Shown here: piece after piece, positions 1 through 6,695 of the stretch
Position numbering within the stretch: position 1 is the stretch's first letter
Layout of the letters: every line of letters starts with the position of its first letter
NCBI GenBank assembly: GCA_030917145.1
Contig: JAUPVJ010000030.1
Coordinates: forward strand, 1 to 8,291
Direction of reading: 5' to 3'
Source: Patescibacteria group bacterium
Lineage (GTDB): Bacteria > Patescibacteriota > Minisyncoccia > Phycocordibacterales > CAIRYW01
DNA length: 8,291 nt
Notes under the pieces: generated by a model
What the model saw: the letters and a program-made list of their open reading frames with translations, nothing else
Told to the model about the DNA's origin: nothing
Databases searched by the model: none
Made by a program: the position numbers and the translations under genes

Positions 1-324
1 GTCGCTTGGACCAACCAAAGTCCCTGAAAAAGGATTTTCTCGCCCCTTATCTTCTGGTTCAATTGGTTTAGAAAAATCAGCCAAACTTTGAAACGTTGGG
101 TCTGAAAACAGAGTGCCATCAAATTGAACATTTTTTACTAAAGTTAAAAGGGGTAAGATATCTTTATCTAATTGTTGGCGAGTTTCTGATTCTTCAGAAA
201 AAGCATATTCTACAAGAGCGTCACTGTCTTCACTTTTTATAAAGACATTATAAGCAACAAAACAAAGAAAAAGTACAGCGAAGATAATTATTGGAACTTT
301 TGATTTTTGAAGTAATTCTTTCAT
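1..324 (-). CDS. Type IV pilus operon membrane protein, PilP-position, partial (C-terminus off window)
   Basis: An open frame of 108 codons starts with ATG at 324 and runs off the left edge without a stop. The protein begins MKELLQKSKVP, then has one membrane helix at about residues 11-29 (IIIFAVLFLCFVAYNVFI), followed by an acidic soluble part and a GRENPFSG sequence near residue 95. The start is one base after the pilO stop, so it is clearly the fourth gene of the pilM-pilN-pilO operon. In Gram-negative type IV pilus clusters this slot is held by pilP, and an R-x-NPF turn is often seen in such proteins. However, PilP is usually a lipoprotein and no lipobox is visible here, so homology to PilP is only a suggestion. 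An inner-membrane pilus assembly accessory role is inferred from position. Confidence 0.8.
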   Translation of the reverse strand, partial: MKELLQKSKVPIIIFAVLFLCFVAYNVFIKSEDSDALVEYAFSEESETRQQLDKDILPLLTLVKNVQFDGTLFSDPTFQSLADFSKPIEPEDKGRENPFSGTLVGPSD

Positions 325-325
325 T

Positions 326-868
326 TTATTTTAACCAATATGTTTTAATTGTGATACCAAAATCATAGTTTGTAGTTTTTTCTGGAGTTGTAAAAGTCAG
401 ATCGGTAATGTCTACGATACGCAAACTTCTTTCAACGTCTTGCAAGAAACTTACAAAAGTAGGGTAATCAGAAGTAACTTTAAAAGAAACAGCTATTGTT
501 CCGTAACTAGATTTATTTGTCGTACTACCTTGTTCAAAAGCGCTATCTGGACCAGTTTCAACTTTTATACCCTTCAAAGTCATGCCGTATTTTTTTGCGA
601 TATTGTTAAGATCCAAAATGAGCTGAACGTTATCGATGTGATCAGGTAAAAGCTTTTTAAGATTATCTAAATCTTCTTTTTTAAAAGCTTTGTATTTTTC
701 TAGCAACTCCTCTCTCTTATCTAAGATATCTCGAGATTGTCTTAAGGCCTCCTCATAATCAACAATATCAAGCTTTGCTTGTTTGATCTCGGCGTATTTA
801 TCTTCTGTATAGAAAAAGAAGGTTGTGATCGCCATCAGTATGAACAATATTGAAAGTCCTGTTTTCAT
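326..868 (-). CDS. pilO: Type IV pilus inner-membrane assembly protein PilO-like
   Basis: This 180-residue protein has an N-terminal membrane helix (about residues 4-20), a charged coiled-coil stretch (about 21-72, rich in E/K/L with DILDKREELLEKYK) and a C-terminal small alpha/beta domain. The segment LLPDHIDNVQLILDLNNIAKKYGMTL (73-98) matches the PilO pattern of a proline followed by a helix leading to a ferredoxin-like fold. PilO pairs with PilN in the periplasmic-side stalk that links the cytoplasmic PilM ring to the rest of the pilus machine. The start ATG is two bases after the pilN stop and the stop is one base before the next start, so translation is probably coupled. The length is a little short for proteobacterial PilO (about 200) but suits a reduced genome. 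No Shine-Dalgarno is visible. The family call is good; the exact subfamily is not certain. Confidence 0.85.
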   Translation of the reverse strand: MKTGLSILFILMAITTFFFYTEDKYAEIKQAKLDIVDYEEALRQSRDILDKREELLEKYKAFKKEDLDNLKKLLPDHIDNVQLILDLNNIAKKYGMTLKGIKVETGPDSAFEQGSTTNKSSYGTIAVSFKVTSDYPTFVSFLQDVERSLRIVDITDLTFTTPEKTTNYDFGITIKTYWLK

Positions 869-870
869 TT

Positions 871-1593
871 TTATTGAGAAAGGTCAGTTAAATCTATATC
901 TTGTAAAAGTGAATCCACATCGCCCATCAAGGCTGCGTCAGTACTTTCTGTTTTTGGTTGAGCATCTGTAGAAACGACACCTTGGGATCTCTGCTTAAAC
1001 TCCTCTGCTTTGTTTTTGTAGTAAATAAAGCTTGAATTGATTCTTGAAGTAAAGGCAAAAGTGACGTTTCCGAGCAGATCAAGATCGAGGTTTGAGAAAA
1101 TCGGAGTTGTAAGATCTTTAAAATTTCCAAAAACGTTTGATTGAAAAGCGATAGCGTTGTAACTTTTTGCAACCCCTGTCATAGAAACAGAAGCATATGA
1201 CCCGTCTGCAGAAAGTTCATATTTTAAGTTCGTAAATTTTACACTTTTTAAAGTCTCAGCTTGCAAAAATTCTAAGAAATAAGAAGGAGCGATGTGAGTA
1301 TTGATCAAAAGAGTAGCTGTCTCAATACGTGTGTCTAATCTTGCGTATTCCTCAAGAGTTCTTTTTTCAAATTTTTCAATATTTGCTTTCAGTTGCTCAT
1401 CCATAGTCTTTTTTGTGTTTTCAAGAAAAGACAAATAACCAAAACTTAGCACAGCAAACAGCAAACTCACTAAAAGAATTAGAAAACAAAAAGAGACTAA
1501 AATCCCCGGCGACTTACTTTTCCTAAAAGCAGGAGTGGTCGGTGTTTGGATTGTTGTTTTTGGTATGAAAGATGTTTGAAACTTTGTTTCCAC
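871..1593 (-). CDS. pilN: Type IV pilus inner-membrane assembly protein PilN-like (GTG start)
   Basis: This 240-residue protein has a short cytoplasmic tail, a membrane helix at about residues 30-53, a coiled coil (about 56-92) and a small soluble domain. The tail carries TSFIPK at residues 7-12, in the place where classical PilN has the INLLP motif that docks into PilM. The C-terminal 40 residues are low-complexity and acidic (ending DIDLTDLSQ), probably disordered. Order and direction after pilM and before pilO support the call more strongly than the sequence, which is divergent. The start is GTG at 1593; no in-frame ATG nearby keeps the PilM-docking tail. A 70-base gap separates it from pilM, and a TATAAT box lies 11 bases upstream of the GTG, so it may have an extra promoter of its own. 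Confidence 0.82.
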   Translation of the reverse strand: METKFQTSFIPKTTIQTPTTPAFRKSKSPGILVSFCFLILLVSLLFAVLSFGYLSFLENTKKTMDEQLKANIEKFEKRTLEEYARLDTRIETATLLINTHIAPSYFLEFLQAETLKSVKFTNLKYELSADGSYASVSMTGVAKSYNAIAFQSNVFGNFKDLTTPIFSNLDLDLLGNVTFAFTSRINSSFIYYKNKAEEFKQRSQGVVSTDAQPKTESTDAALMGDVDSLLQDIDLTDLSQ

Positions 1594-1604
1594 GGTTTTT
1601 TTTA

Positions 1605-1610
1605 ATTATA
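1605..1610 (-). promoter_or_regulatory. Possible -10 box (TATAAT) for pilN-pilO
   Basis: On the minus strand the sequence reads TCTATAATTA, with a perfect TATAAT ending 11 bases before the pilN GTG. No good -35 is present at 16-18 bases, so this is a weak candidate for an internal operon promoter that would give a leader of about 5 bases. Confidence 0.3.
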
Positions 1611-1663
1611 GAACAAAAAGTACTACGAAGAAAATAAAAAAAGTATTTTCCTGTGTACAACTT

Positions 1664-2785
1664 TTAACCTAACTCTTGAAGTTTTCGAAGTGCTATACCT
1701 ACAGCTACAGAAAAATCGAGTCCTGTTGTTTTTAATATATCTGTCAAAAAGGCAGGAGTCTCGATTTTTGAAAAAGGATTACCCATAACCACCTCTGTTT
1801 CAAATCTCTTCTTTGCTCGCTCCGCAAAACCAAACAAAGCAACTCCACCTCCAGTTAAAATCACTTTACTAATACTTTTGTTGTATTTCTTTTGGTAAGC
1901 CAAAAGCACAGTAGAAGCTTCTGAGAAAATATAATCAAGTGGAAGTGAAATAATATCGTAAATAGCTTTTTCATCACCCCCTACATCATGTAGATTTCTT
2001 TTTATTTTTTCCGCCTTTTCTGGAGTGATTTGAAAACCTTGAGCAAGAGCAAGAGTCAGGTCTTGAGAACCTTTGTTTATGATATGAGACTTTCGAATAA
2101 CCCCCCTATCTATAATATAGAGCTTTGTACCCGCCGCACCCATGTCAAAAATAGCTACAGGGGCGGTTTCGCGATCTACAAGCGAGCGAATAGATGCGAA
2201 CATTTCAATCTCAAAGAAACTAGTGTCTAGATTGGCTCCTTTGATGATACTCGCGAAAGTATTTAAAATTTCATTGTGAATTGAAACCACCAAAACTTCT
2301 GTTTTTGAAATTTTTGTTCCTCCTTGTGGTTGCTGTTTGTTAAAGACTTCAAAATCAAAAGATTTTTCTTCTTCTTTTGGAATAATCCACCAATCCATAG
2401 TTACTTCGCTCACAGGCACGGGAATATACTTCCTTGCTTCAAGAGGAATCATTTGTTGCATTTCGCGATCTGAGACGGTGGGAACTTCTATCAAAGAAAC
2501 AAGACTTGAGCGAAGAGGGATCGCAACACCAGAATTACGAGTGGTTACGTTCGCTTCTTTTAAAAGATCATTTATGATTTCGCTTACTTTGTCCGCAGGA
2601 AGTGCCACGGCTTGACCAATAGAAAGCCCAGCGTAAGGACCGAGAGCTAAAGATCCGTAAGTTTTTAAAACAGCTTTTCCTCGCACTTTCGCAAGCTGAA
2701 CTACTTTTATCGCAGAAGCACCAATATCAATACCAATGACACTTTGGTCTCCATGTTTCAAAAAATTTTTAAAAGGATTGTCCAT
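1664..2785 (-). CDS. pilM: Type IV pilus assembly actin-like ATPase PilM
   Basis: This 373-residue protein is a member of the FtsA/PilM actin-like family and forms the cytoplasmic part of the pilus alignment complex, binding the N-terminal tail of PilN. Visible motifs are the phosphate-1 loop GIDIGASAIKVVQL (18-31), the typical PilM segment EARKYIPVPVSEVTMDWWII (116-135), the phosphate-2-like AIFDMGAAGTKLYII (211-225) and the adenosine-binding loop ILTGGGVALFGF (from 309). The length is close to the family norm of about 350-370. It is first in a minus-strand operon with pilN, pilO and a fourth gene. An extended -10 (TGATATAAT) lies 23 bases upstream of the ATG. There is no Shine-Dalgarno. The short N-terminal extension MDNPFKNFLKHGDQS is normal for this family. 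Assignment is secure. Confidence 0.95.
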   Translation of the reverse strand: MDNPFKNFLKHGDQSVIGIDIGASAIKVVQLAKVRGKAVLKTYGSLALGPYAGLSIGQAVALPADKVSEIINDLLKEANVTTRNSGVAIPLRSSLVSLIEVPTVSDREMQQMIPLEARKYIPVPVSEVTMDWWIIPKEEEKSFDFEVFNKQQPQGGTKISKTEVLVVSIHNEILNTFASIIKGANLDTSFFEIEMFASIRSLVDRETAPVAIFDMGAAGTKLYIIDRGVIRKSHIINKGSQDLTLALAQGFQITPEKAEKIKRNLHDVGGDEKAIYDIISLPLDYIFSEASTVLLAYQKKYNKSISKVILTGGGVALFGFAERAKKRFETEVVMGNPFSKIETPAFLTDILKTTGLDFSVAVGIALRKLQELG

Positions 2786-2789
2786 AACT

Positions 2790-2818
2790 TTGTTTAGATT
2801 TTGCTTTGATTATATCAT
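2790..2818 (+). promoter_or_regulatory. Promoter of comF-like gene, probably leaderless
   Basis: TTGTTT (2790-2795) and TATCAT (2813-2818) are separated by exactly 17 bases. The -10 ends six bases before the GTG at 2825, so transcription would begin at or next to the start codon. The -10 overlaps the opposite-strand extended -10 of pilM, so the two polymerases would compete for the same DNA. Confidence 0.45.
2809..2817 (-). promoter_or_regulatory. Extended -10 promoter of the pilM operon
   Basis: The minus strand reads TGATATAAT, a perfect TGnTATAAT extended -10. No -35 is found at 16-18 bases; TTGAAA occurs at 20 bases (2835-2840), which is long. The expected start point is about 16 bases before the pilM ATG. 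It overlaps the -10 of the divergent comF promoter by several bases. Confidence 0.6.
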
Positions 2819-2824
2819 AACACT

Positions 2825-3487
2825 GTGAAGAATTTTTCAAAAAATTTATTTTTTCATGTAAACTCTATATTTAAAAATTTCTGGACCATTTTCGAAGAAT
2901 ACGATGAGTTAAAAACAAAGGTTCAAAAAACGAGTGTAGATTCTTGGAAAGACTTTGTAATTCCAACAAAGAAATCGTCTGGGGTTTTAGCTTTTTTTCC
3001 ATACAAAGAAGCTGTCGTGAAAAAAGCGATCATTTTAATAAAAGAACATGAAGAAAAAGAAATCGCAAAAAAGATGATTGGAGCAATAACAGATGACCTA
3101 ATGGCCGAAATCGCTGAGGAAAACGAACTCTACGGCTTTGGAGAGCCTTTGGTAGTGCCAATTCCCCTTTTTGATAAAAAAATACTTAAAAAGGGCTTTA
3201 ATCACAGCGAAGTCTTTGCAAAAGAGATTTCAAACCTCTTAAACGCAGAATTTGCACCAAAAGTACTAAAGAAGATCAAAGAAACGAAAGACCAGCACGG
3301 GCTCTCAAAAGAAGAAAGAGAAAAAAATTTAAAAAATGCATTTAAAGCGGATCCAGAAAAAATTTCAGGTAAAAATATTTTACTGATCGACGATGTGACC
3401 ACTACAGGAGTTACACTACTAGAAGCTGAAAAAGAATTGTTTGCTAAAAAAGCGAGAAGGGTTTTAAAAATTGCAATAGCGTACTAA
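2825..3487 (+). CDS. comF: ComF-family phosphoribosyltransferase lacking the zinc finger
   Basis: This 220-residue protein has the ComF landmarks: AFFPYKEAVVKKAIILIKEH (56-75), matching the Y-x-G/x-P-V-R-x-L-I helix; VVPIPLFDKKILKKGFNHSE (110-129), matching the ComF VPVPL...RGFNQ block; TKDQHGLSKEEREKNLKNAF (154-173); and the PRPP loop ILLIDDVTTTGVT (185-197). In competent bacteria ComF helps move incoming DNA into the cytoplasm; the biochemical reaction is not settled. The usual N-terminal four-cysteine zinc finger is absent; the whole protein has no cysteine, and residues 1-50 are instead basic and hydrophobic. The GTG start at 2825 is the only early start; the next in-frame ATG is near residue 84 and would remove the first conserved block. 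It lies head to head with pilM, and pili and ComF act together in DNA uptake. Confidence 0.88.
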   Translation: MKNFSKNLFFHVNSIFKNFWTIFEEYDELKTKVQKTSVDSWKDFVIPTKKSSGVLAFFPYKEAVVKKAIILIKEHEEKEIAKKMIGAITDDLMAEIAEENELYGFGEPLVVPIPLFDKKILKKGFNHSEVFAKEISNLLNAEFAPKVLKKIKETKDQHGLSKEEREKNLKNAFKADPEKISGKNILLIDDVTTTGVTLLEAEKELFAKKARRVLKIAIAY

Positions 3488-3528
3488 AATATACCTAAGA
3501 ATAAAAATTCATAATAAATAAAATACAA

Positions 3529-4512
3529 ATGAAAATTTTTAAAAAAAATAAATCGATCTTTTTTTCTTTTTTACTAACTTTTTTTTCACTACCCTCTCTC
3601 GCGCTTGCGCACGTAAAATGGTTTGCGGAAGAGAAAGAAACCGTGCGCCCTTATGAGCTTACTGATTTACCTGTGGTTTTGGCGATCATCTTAAGTGTAA
3701 TTGTAGTAAATATTGGAATTTTCCTAGAAAAAAAATTAAACACTCCAAAATGGTTTGATAGATCCCTTGAAAAAGTTGCACCTTTTGTGCTTTCACTCGC
3801 GAGTATTGGTTTTGGACTTTCATTTTTAATCTTTTCCTACTATGGATTTATATTTGCACCAAATTTAATACCAGAAAGCTTACTCGGGGAAAGACTAATC
3901 TGGCTTCAAGCTCTAGCTGGAGCAATGATTTTTCTTGGAATTTACGAGAGAATTGGAGGTTTACTTTTGATAGTCTTGTTTGGTTTTGCGATTAAAGAAT
4001 ACGGTTTTCTTGAAATGATGGATACTTTAGAAATGGTAGGTTTTGCTTTTTACGCGATGATTGTTGGACGACCAAAATGGCAACTTATCGATACAAAATC
4101 TTTTACAACTCTGATTCACAAAGTACATAGCTACGGACTTCCACTACTTCGTGTGGGAACAGGATTAAATCTCATGATCTTGGGATTTTCAGAAAAGATT
4201 TTAAACCCTTCTCTTACAGCAAACTTTTTGTCTTCTTACAACTGGAATTTCATGCACACACTTGGTTTTGAGGGCTTTACCGACTATTGGTTTGCTTTTT
4301 CTGCTGGGGCCGCAGAAACATTGTTTGGACTTTTCTTTTTACTTGGATTAGTGACTCGCACAACAACTATCGCGCTTGCAGTGTTTTTAGTAACGACTCT
4401 TTATCTTTTAGGACCAGTAGAGCTAATTGGCCACCTGCCACATTTTTCTATAGCAATCGTGCTTTTAGTTTTGGGTGCGGGGGCGAGGTTACGAGTTGGA
4501 AGAAAAGAATAA
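3529..4512 (+). CDS. DoxX-like polytopic membrane protein with signal peptide
   Basis: This 327-residue protein starts with a clear signal sequence (residues 8-27, ending PSLALA-H) and then has about eight membrane helices: near 47-66, 83-110, 123-139, 142-160, 168-181, 203-223, 252-275 and 278-298, with a last hydrophobic segment at 303-320. The C-terminal half (about 200-327), with LLRVGTGLNLMILGFSEKI, then a glycine/alanine-rich helix GAAETLFGLFFLLGLVTRTT and a final helix GAGARLRV, resembles the DoxX/DoxD family of four-helix membrane proteins. The exported histidine just after the likely cleavage site (HVKWFAEE) could be meaningful but no function is known. It follows comF by 41 bases on the same strand, with no Shine-Dalgarno and only a weak TAAAAT at 3519-3524. 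Substrate and partner are unknown. Confidence 0.7.
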   Translation: MKIFKKNKSIFFSFLLTFFSLPSLALAHVKWFAEEKETVRPYELTDLPVVLAIILSVIVVNIGIFLEKKLNTPKWFDRSLEKVAPFVLSLASIGFGLSFLIFSYYGFIFAPNLIPESLLGERLIWLQALAGAMIFLGIYERIGGLLLIVLFGFAIKEYGFLEMMDTLEMVGFAFYAMIVGRPKWQLIDTKSFTTLIHKVHSYGLPLLRVGTGLNLMILGFSEKILNPSLTANFLSSYNWNFMHTLGFEGFTDYWFAFSAGAAETLFGLFFLLGLVTRTTTIALAVFLVTTLYLLGPVELIGHLPHFSIAIVLLVLGAGARLRVGRKE

Positions 4513-4557
4513 AGACAAAAACAGATAGATGATTTTCTACTTCAAAAATATCAGACT

Positions 4558-5370
4558 CTATTGTGTTTCTTTTTTCAATTCTTCAAAGTAAAATTCTATT
4601 CTTTTTTGACTATCTTTTATTGGTTTTAAAGAAACTTCTTCAACTAAGTTATCTTCATCATAATACCCGAAAGGATTATCCAGATCTTTAATAAAATAAA
4701 TCATATAAATTAGGATAAAACTAACAAAGGAAACAAAGAAAACACTTTCATAAAAAGGATTTATGTTTATAAACACGAATCCCAAAATGAGGAGAGAGGC
4801 CATAATTTCAACAATGGCGTATCCGGTACCAAGAAAAGATGTATCTCTAACAGTGTCTATTCGGTGTACCATTTTTCGAATAGCATTTTGCTCCTGCTTC
4901 AAACGTACTATAAAGTTTGCTTGTGTCTGGGATTCAAAGGCAAGAAAATCATCATTAAAAGAATGGAGCTGTCTCATAATATTTTCAGTTCGTTCTTTTT
5001 TATAGAACCACTTCACGAGTGACTGATTAAGCTCCAGTAATTTTTGCAGATATTTTTTTACCTCTTGGCTTTTTTTGTTCTTATAGATAATAAAACCCTC
5101 GTCCGCCATTGTTTCTATACTTGAAGCAAGATCGCTAGGTAATTTTTCACTTTCCTTATGATCCACAAGTGTGCCAGAAATAAGGAAACCAATTAAAAAT
5201 ATATTAGCGGAAATAATTGCAGTAAAAAGAGAATTGAGTGTTAAAAATTCATACCCAAAATAATGCACGATAAATTTAATAACAATTATCCCAAAGATTA
5301 AAGGGGTAGTTTTAAATGCCAATCTCCAGCGAGAATGAATAGGTAATTTTTTTATAATTTTTTGAATCAT
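4558..5370 (-). CDS. Four-helix membrane protein, possibly bestrophin-like
   Basis: This 270-residue protein has two N-terminal helices (about 22-39 and 46-68), a long charged helical cytoplasmic region (about 70-175) and two more helices (about 178-201 and 205-226), ending in a conserved-looking KDLDNPFGYYDEDNL segment (228-242). This layout, with a DNPFGY motif after the last helix, recalls bestrophin/DUF4239-type channel proteins, where an NPFG/DE segment follows the last membrane helix, but similarity is by eye and weak. It could equally be an unnamed Patescibacteria family. It lies downstream of the exchanger gene on the same strand with a 41-base gap that contains its own possible promoter. 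Its 3' end meets the DoxX-like gene tail to tail with 45 bases between. An ion-transport role would fit the neighbour but is inference. Confidence 0.6.
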   Translation of the reverse strand: MIQKIIKKLPIHSRWRLAFKTTPLIFGIIVIKFIVHYFGYEFLTLNSLFTAIISANIFLIGFLISGTLVDHKESEKLPSDLASSIETMADEGFIIYKNKKSQEVKKYLQKLLELNQSLVKWFYKKERTENIMRQLHSFNDDFLAFESQTQANFIVRLKQEQNAIRKMVHRIDTVRDTSFLGTGYAIVEIMASLLILGFVFININPFYESVFFVSFVSFILIYMIYFIKDLDNPFGYYDEDNLVEEVSLKPIKDSQKRIEFYFEELKKETQ

Positions 5371-5386
5371 ATTTTTATTTCACCAA

Positions 5387-5395
5387 ATTATCACA
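5387..5395 (-). promoter_or_regulatory. Possible extended -10 (TGTGATAAT) for the four-helix membrane protein gene
   Basis: The minus strand reads TGTGATAAT, close to TGnTATAAT, 16 bases before the ATG. A GGTG stretch about 12 bases before the ATG is a poor Shine-Dalgarno. This would allow expression apart from the exchanger gene upstream. Confidence 0.3.
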
Positions 5396-5411
5396 CACAT
5401 ATATATTCAAA

Positions 5412-6368
5412 CTATTGAGTTAAAATCAAGAACAAGAGATAACAAAGATAAATCGCAACCATAACAAAACCTTGCCACCTTTCAATAACATGCCGTTTCC
5501 CAATATACATTGTAAGAAATAGCAACAAACTAGCGACTATTGCCATAAAAATATCTGGGTTAGATTTTGCGGAAAATGGCATAGGATTGATTAGAGCGCT
5601 TATACCTAGTATCCAAAAAATATTAAATATATTTGAACCAACAATGTTACCAATAGCTATATCTGACTGCTTTTTCCTAGCAGCAACAACAGAAGTAGCA
5701 AGTTCTGGAAGCGAAGTACCTATTGCAACAATAGTAAGACCAACAAGCGACTGACTAACTCCAAAAGATAGAGCCATTGCAACAGCACCGTCGACAATCC
5801 ATTTTCCACCAAGCACTAACCCAACAAGCCCAAAGAATATGAAAAAAATAGATCTACCAATTGAATACATTGGCAGACTATCTTCCTCTGAGTCAACACC
5901 ATTTTTACTTATCCCAACAATGTAATATATAAAAATCACAAAAAAAGACAGGAGTATCAACCCATCTATACGAGAAATTTCCGAAAACATTCTCCCCTCA
6001 AGTAACATGTCGTTTGCCATAAAACCAACCAACAGTGCCGCCAAAAGACTAAATGGGATCTCTTTTATGACTGTATTTTTTTGTGCAGTTAATGGGTAGA
6101 TAATTGAAGAGATACCTAAAATCAAAAATATATTTGCAATATTACTACCTAAAATATTACCTATTGCAATTTCAGTATTACCACTAAGAGATGCGAGAAC
6201 ATTTACCACAGCTTCTGGAGCAGAAGTTCCAAAAGCAACAACAGTTAACCCTATAACCAAAGATGGTATTTTTAATTTTTTAGCGATTGAACCCGAACCA
6301 TCTACTAAAAAATAAGCCCCTTTGATAAGTAAAACAAAACCAATTATAAACAAAATATATGTGAGCAT
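5412..6368 (-). CDS. Calcium/sodium antiporter, YrbG (CaCA) family
   Basis: This 318-residue protein has about ten membrane helices and two inverted-topology halves, each with the signature of the Ca2+/cation antiporter superfamily. The first half has FGTSAPE (46-52) and GNILGSNIANIFLILG (70-85); the second has IGTSLPE (216-222) and GNIVGSNIFNIFWILG (240-255). The paired acidic residues E52 and E222 and the N/S residues of the GSN motifs form the ion site in solved members (NCX_Mj). The central loop (about 153-170) is short, without the regulatory domain of eukaryotic exchangers. It exchanges Na+ for Ca2+ or related cations at the cell membrane. Length is normal for the family. The minus-strand start is ATG at 6368, with the repeat-rich tRNA region directly upstream. 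No clear promoter is seen; readthrough from upstream is possible. Confidence 0.95.
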   Translation of the reverse strand: MLTYILFIIGFVLLIKGAYFLVDGSGSIAKKLKIPSLVIGLTVVAFGTSAPEAVVNVLASLSGNTEIAIGNILGSNIANIFLILGISSIIYPLTAQKNTVIKEIPFSLLAALLVGFMANDMLLEGRMFSEISRIDGLILLSFFVIFIYYIVGISKNGVDSEEDSLPMYSIGRSIFFIFFGLVGLVLGGKWIVDGAVAMALSFGVSQSLVGLTIVAIGTSLPELATSVVAARKKQSDIAIGNIVGSNIFNIFWILGISALINPMPFSAKSNPDIFMAIVASLLLFLTMYIGKRHVIERWQGFVMVAIYLCYLLFLILTQ

Positions 6369-6520
6369 AAAGACCTATGCTAACAAATTTTTTTCTAACA
6401 AGAAAGGTGTTACATAAAATTACTTATGGAAATTTTTGCGGAGGTGGGTTTATAGTCGCTTGTATACACGCGCTCCTTAAACTACACTCTCGCAAAACAT
6501 ATTCCCTTTGGTCATTATTT
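6369..6520. other. Non-coding stretch between exchanger gene and tRNA-derived repeats
   Basis: No credible gene is seen. It holds an 11-base match (TTTTGCGGAGG, 6434-6444) to the sequence at 6518-6528, followed by a loosely similar GGTTTATAG, which looks like a further degenerate direct copy of the tRNA-Ser(ACU) 3' end. It also holds the 8-base palindrome TGTATACA at 6461-6468. Short open frames on either strand have no conserved features and odd composition. Confidence 0.5.
6437..6455 (-). repeat. Degenerate third direct copy of tRNA-Ser(ACU) 3' end
   Basis: TGCGGAGG is exact and the next eleven bases (TGGGTTTATAG) align loosely with the TGTGAGATTCG of the exact copy at 6521-6540. The three copies start at 6437, 6521 and 6674, so spacing is 84 and 153 bases, not regular. 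Confidence 0.4.
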
Positions 6521-6540
6521 TGCGGAGGATGTGAGATTCG
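6521..6540 (-). repeat. Exact 20-bp direct copy of the tRNA-Ser(ACU) 3' end
   Basis: The 20 bases are identical to 6674-6693, which is the tRNA 3' part from the middle of the T-loop through the acceptor strand, discriminator and two more bases. Identity stops in the T-loop (ATTCG followed by GTCAC here, by AACTC in the tRNA). Identity blocks running from the T-loop to the tRNA 3' end are typical of attachment sites of tRNA-targeting tyrosine integrases, so this may be an att remnant. No integrase is in the window. Confidence 0.8.
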
Positions 6541-6570
6541 GTCACAAGTATTTTTCTGCTGAAAAATCTC
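6540..6570. repeat. GGTCACA hairpin module, copy 1
   Basis: GGTCACA is followed by a hairpin ATTTTTC-TGCT-GAAAAAT (6550-6567) and CTC. The same arrangement with a different but self-complementary stem occurs at 7563-7596. It abuts the exact tRNA 3'-end copy. Confidence 0.6.
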
Positions 6571-6602
6571 GCTACCCCGCCTCGCGCCGCCGCGCTCCGG
6601 CT
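6571..6602. other. GC-rich island inside tRNA-derived repeats
   Basis: 27 of 32 bases are G or C, in a window that is strongly AT-rich. CGCG-CCGC-CGCG (6583-6594) could make a short hairpin, inside a CCG...CGG pair. In the equivalent place at the other tRNA-Ser locus there is an AT-rich hairpin (7319-7362), so this may be the counterpart of that module. Confidence 0.5.
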
Positions 6603-6695
6603 TTCGAATCTGCCTAACACTTTTTTAAAAAAAGTTAGGCCACATCCTCCGCAGTTTTCACTGCGCTTCAAAATGCGGAGGATGTGAGATTCGAA
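6603..6695. repeat. Fold-back (inverted) copy of tRNA-Ser(ACU) 3' end
   Basis: 22 contiguous bases of the tRNA end (6674-6695) are matched without mismatch by an inverted copy split in two: TTCGAATCT (6603-6611) and CACATCCTCCGCA (6641-6653). After a one-base bulge, TTTT (6655-6658) pairs with AAAA (6670-6673). The loop is CACTGCGCTTC (6659-6669). A 29-base hairpin sits in the gap of the split copy. In RNA the inner arm would compete with the 5' acceptor strand of the tRNA for the same 3' strand. Confidence 0.85.
6612..6640. repeat. Hairpin inserted in the fold-back copy (ACU locus)
   Basis: GCCTAAC (6612-6618) pairs with GTTAGGC (6634-6640), and inside T6 pairs with A6, with unpaired AC/A between. 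Removing exactly these 29 bases restores the contiguous tRNA sequence TTCGAATCT-CACATCC. It has no U-tract on either side, so it is not an ordinary intrinsic terminator. Confidence 0.75.

Noticed and set aside
4528..4552. Terminator between the convergent genes ending at 4512 and 4558
   Set aside because: The only possible stem (GATGATTTT with AAAAATATC) has a mismatch and a G-T pair and no clear T-run.
6377..6562. 61-codon open frame on the plus strand
   Set aside because: It reads through the direct tRNA-end copies; composition is cysteine- and histidine-rich by chance and there is no start signal.
6612..6640. Integron attC-like core boxes GCCTAAC and GTTAGGC
   Set aside because: The heptamers fit the RYYYAAC and GTTRRRY core pattern, but the unit is only 29 bases, lacks the inner L boxes and expected length, and no cassette or integron integrase is present.
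6477..6671. 64-codon open frame on the minus strand across the tRNA-derived repeats
   Set aside because: It is made of the repeat copies, the GC-rich island and hairpins, with low-complexity arginine/alanine runs, and shows no conserved motif or start signal.
6437..6693. CRISPR array
   Set aside because: There are only three related copies, spaced 84 and 153 bases, one is degenerate, and all are explained by the tRNA 3' end. No cas gene is seen.
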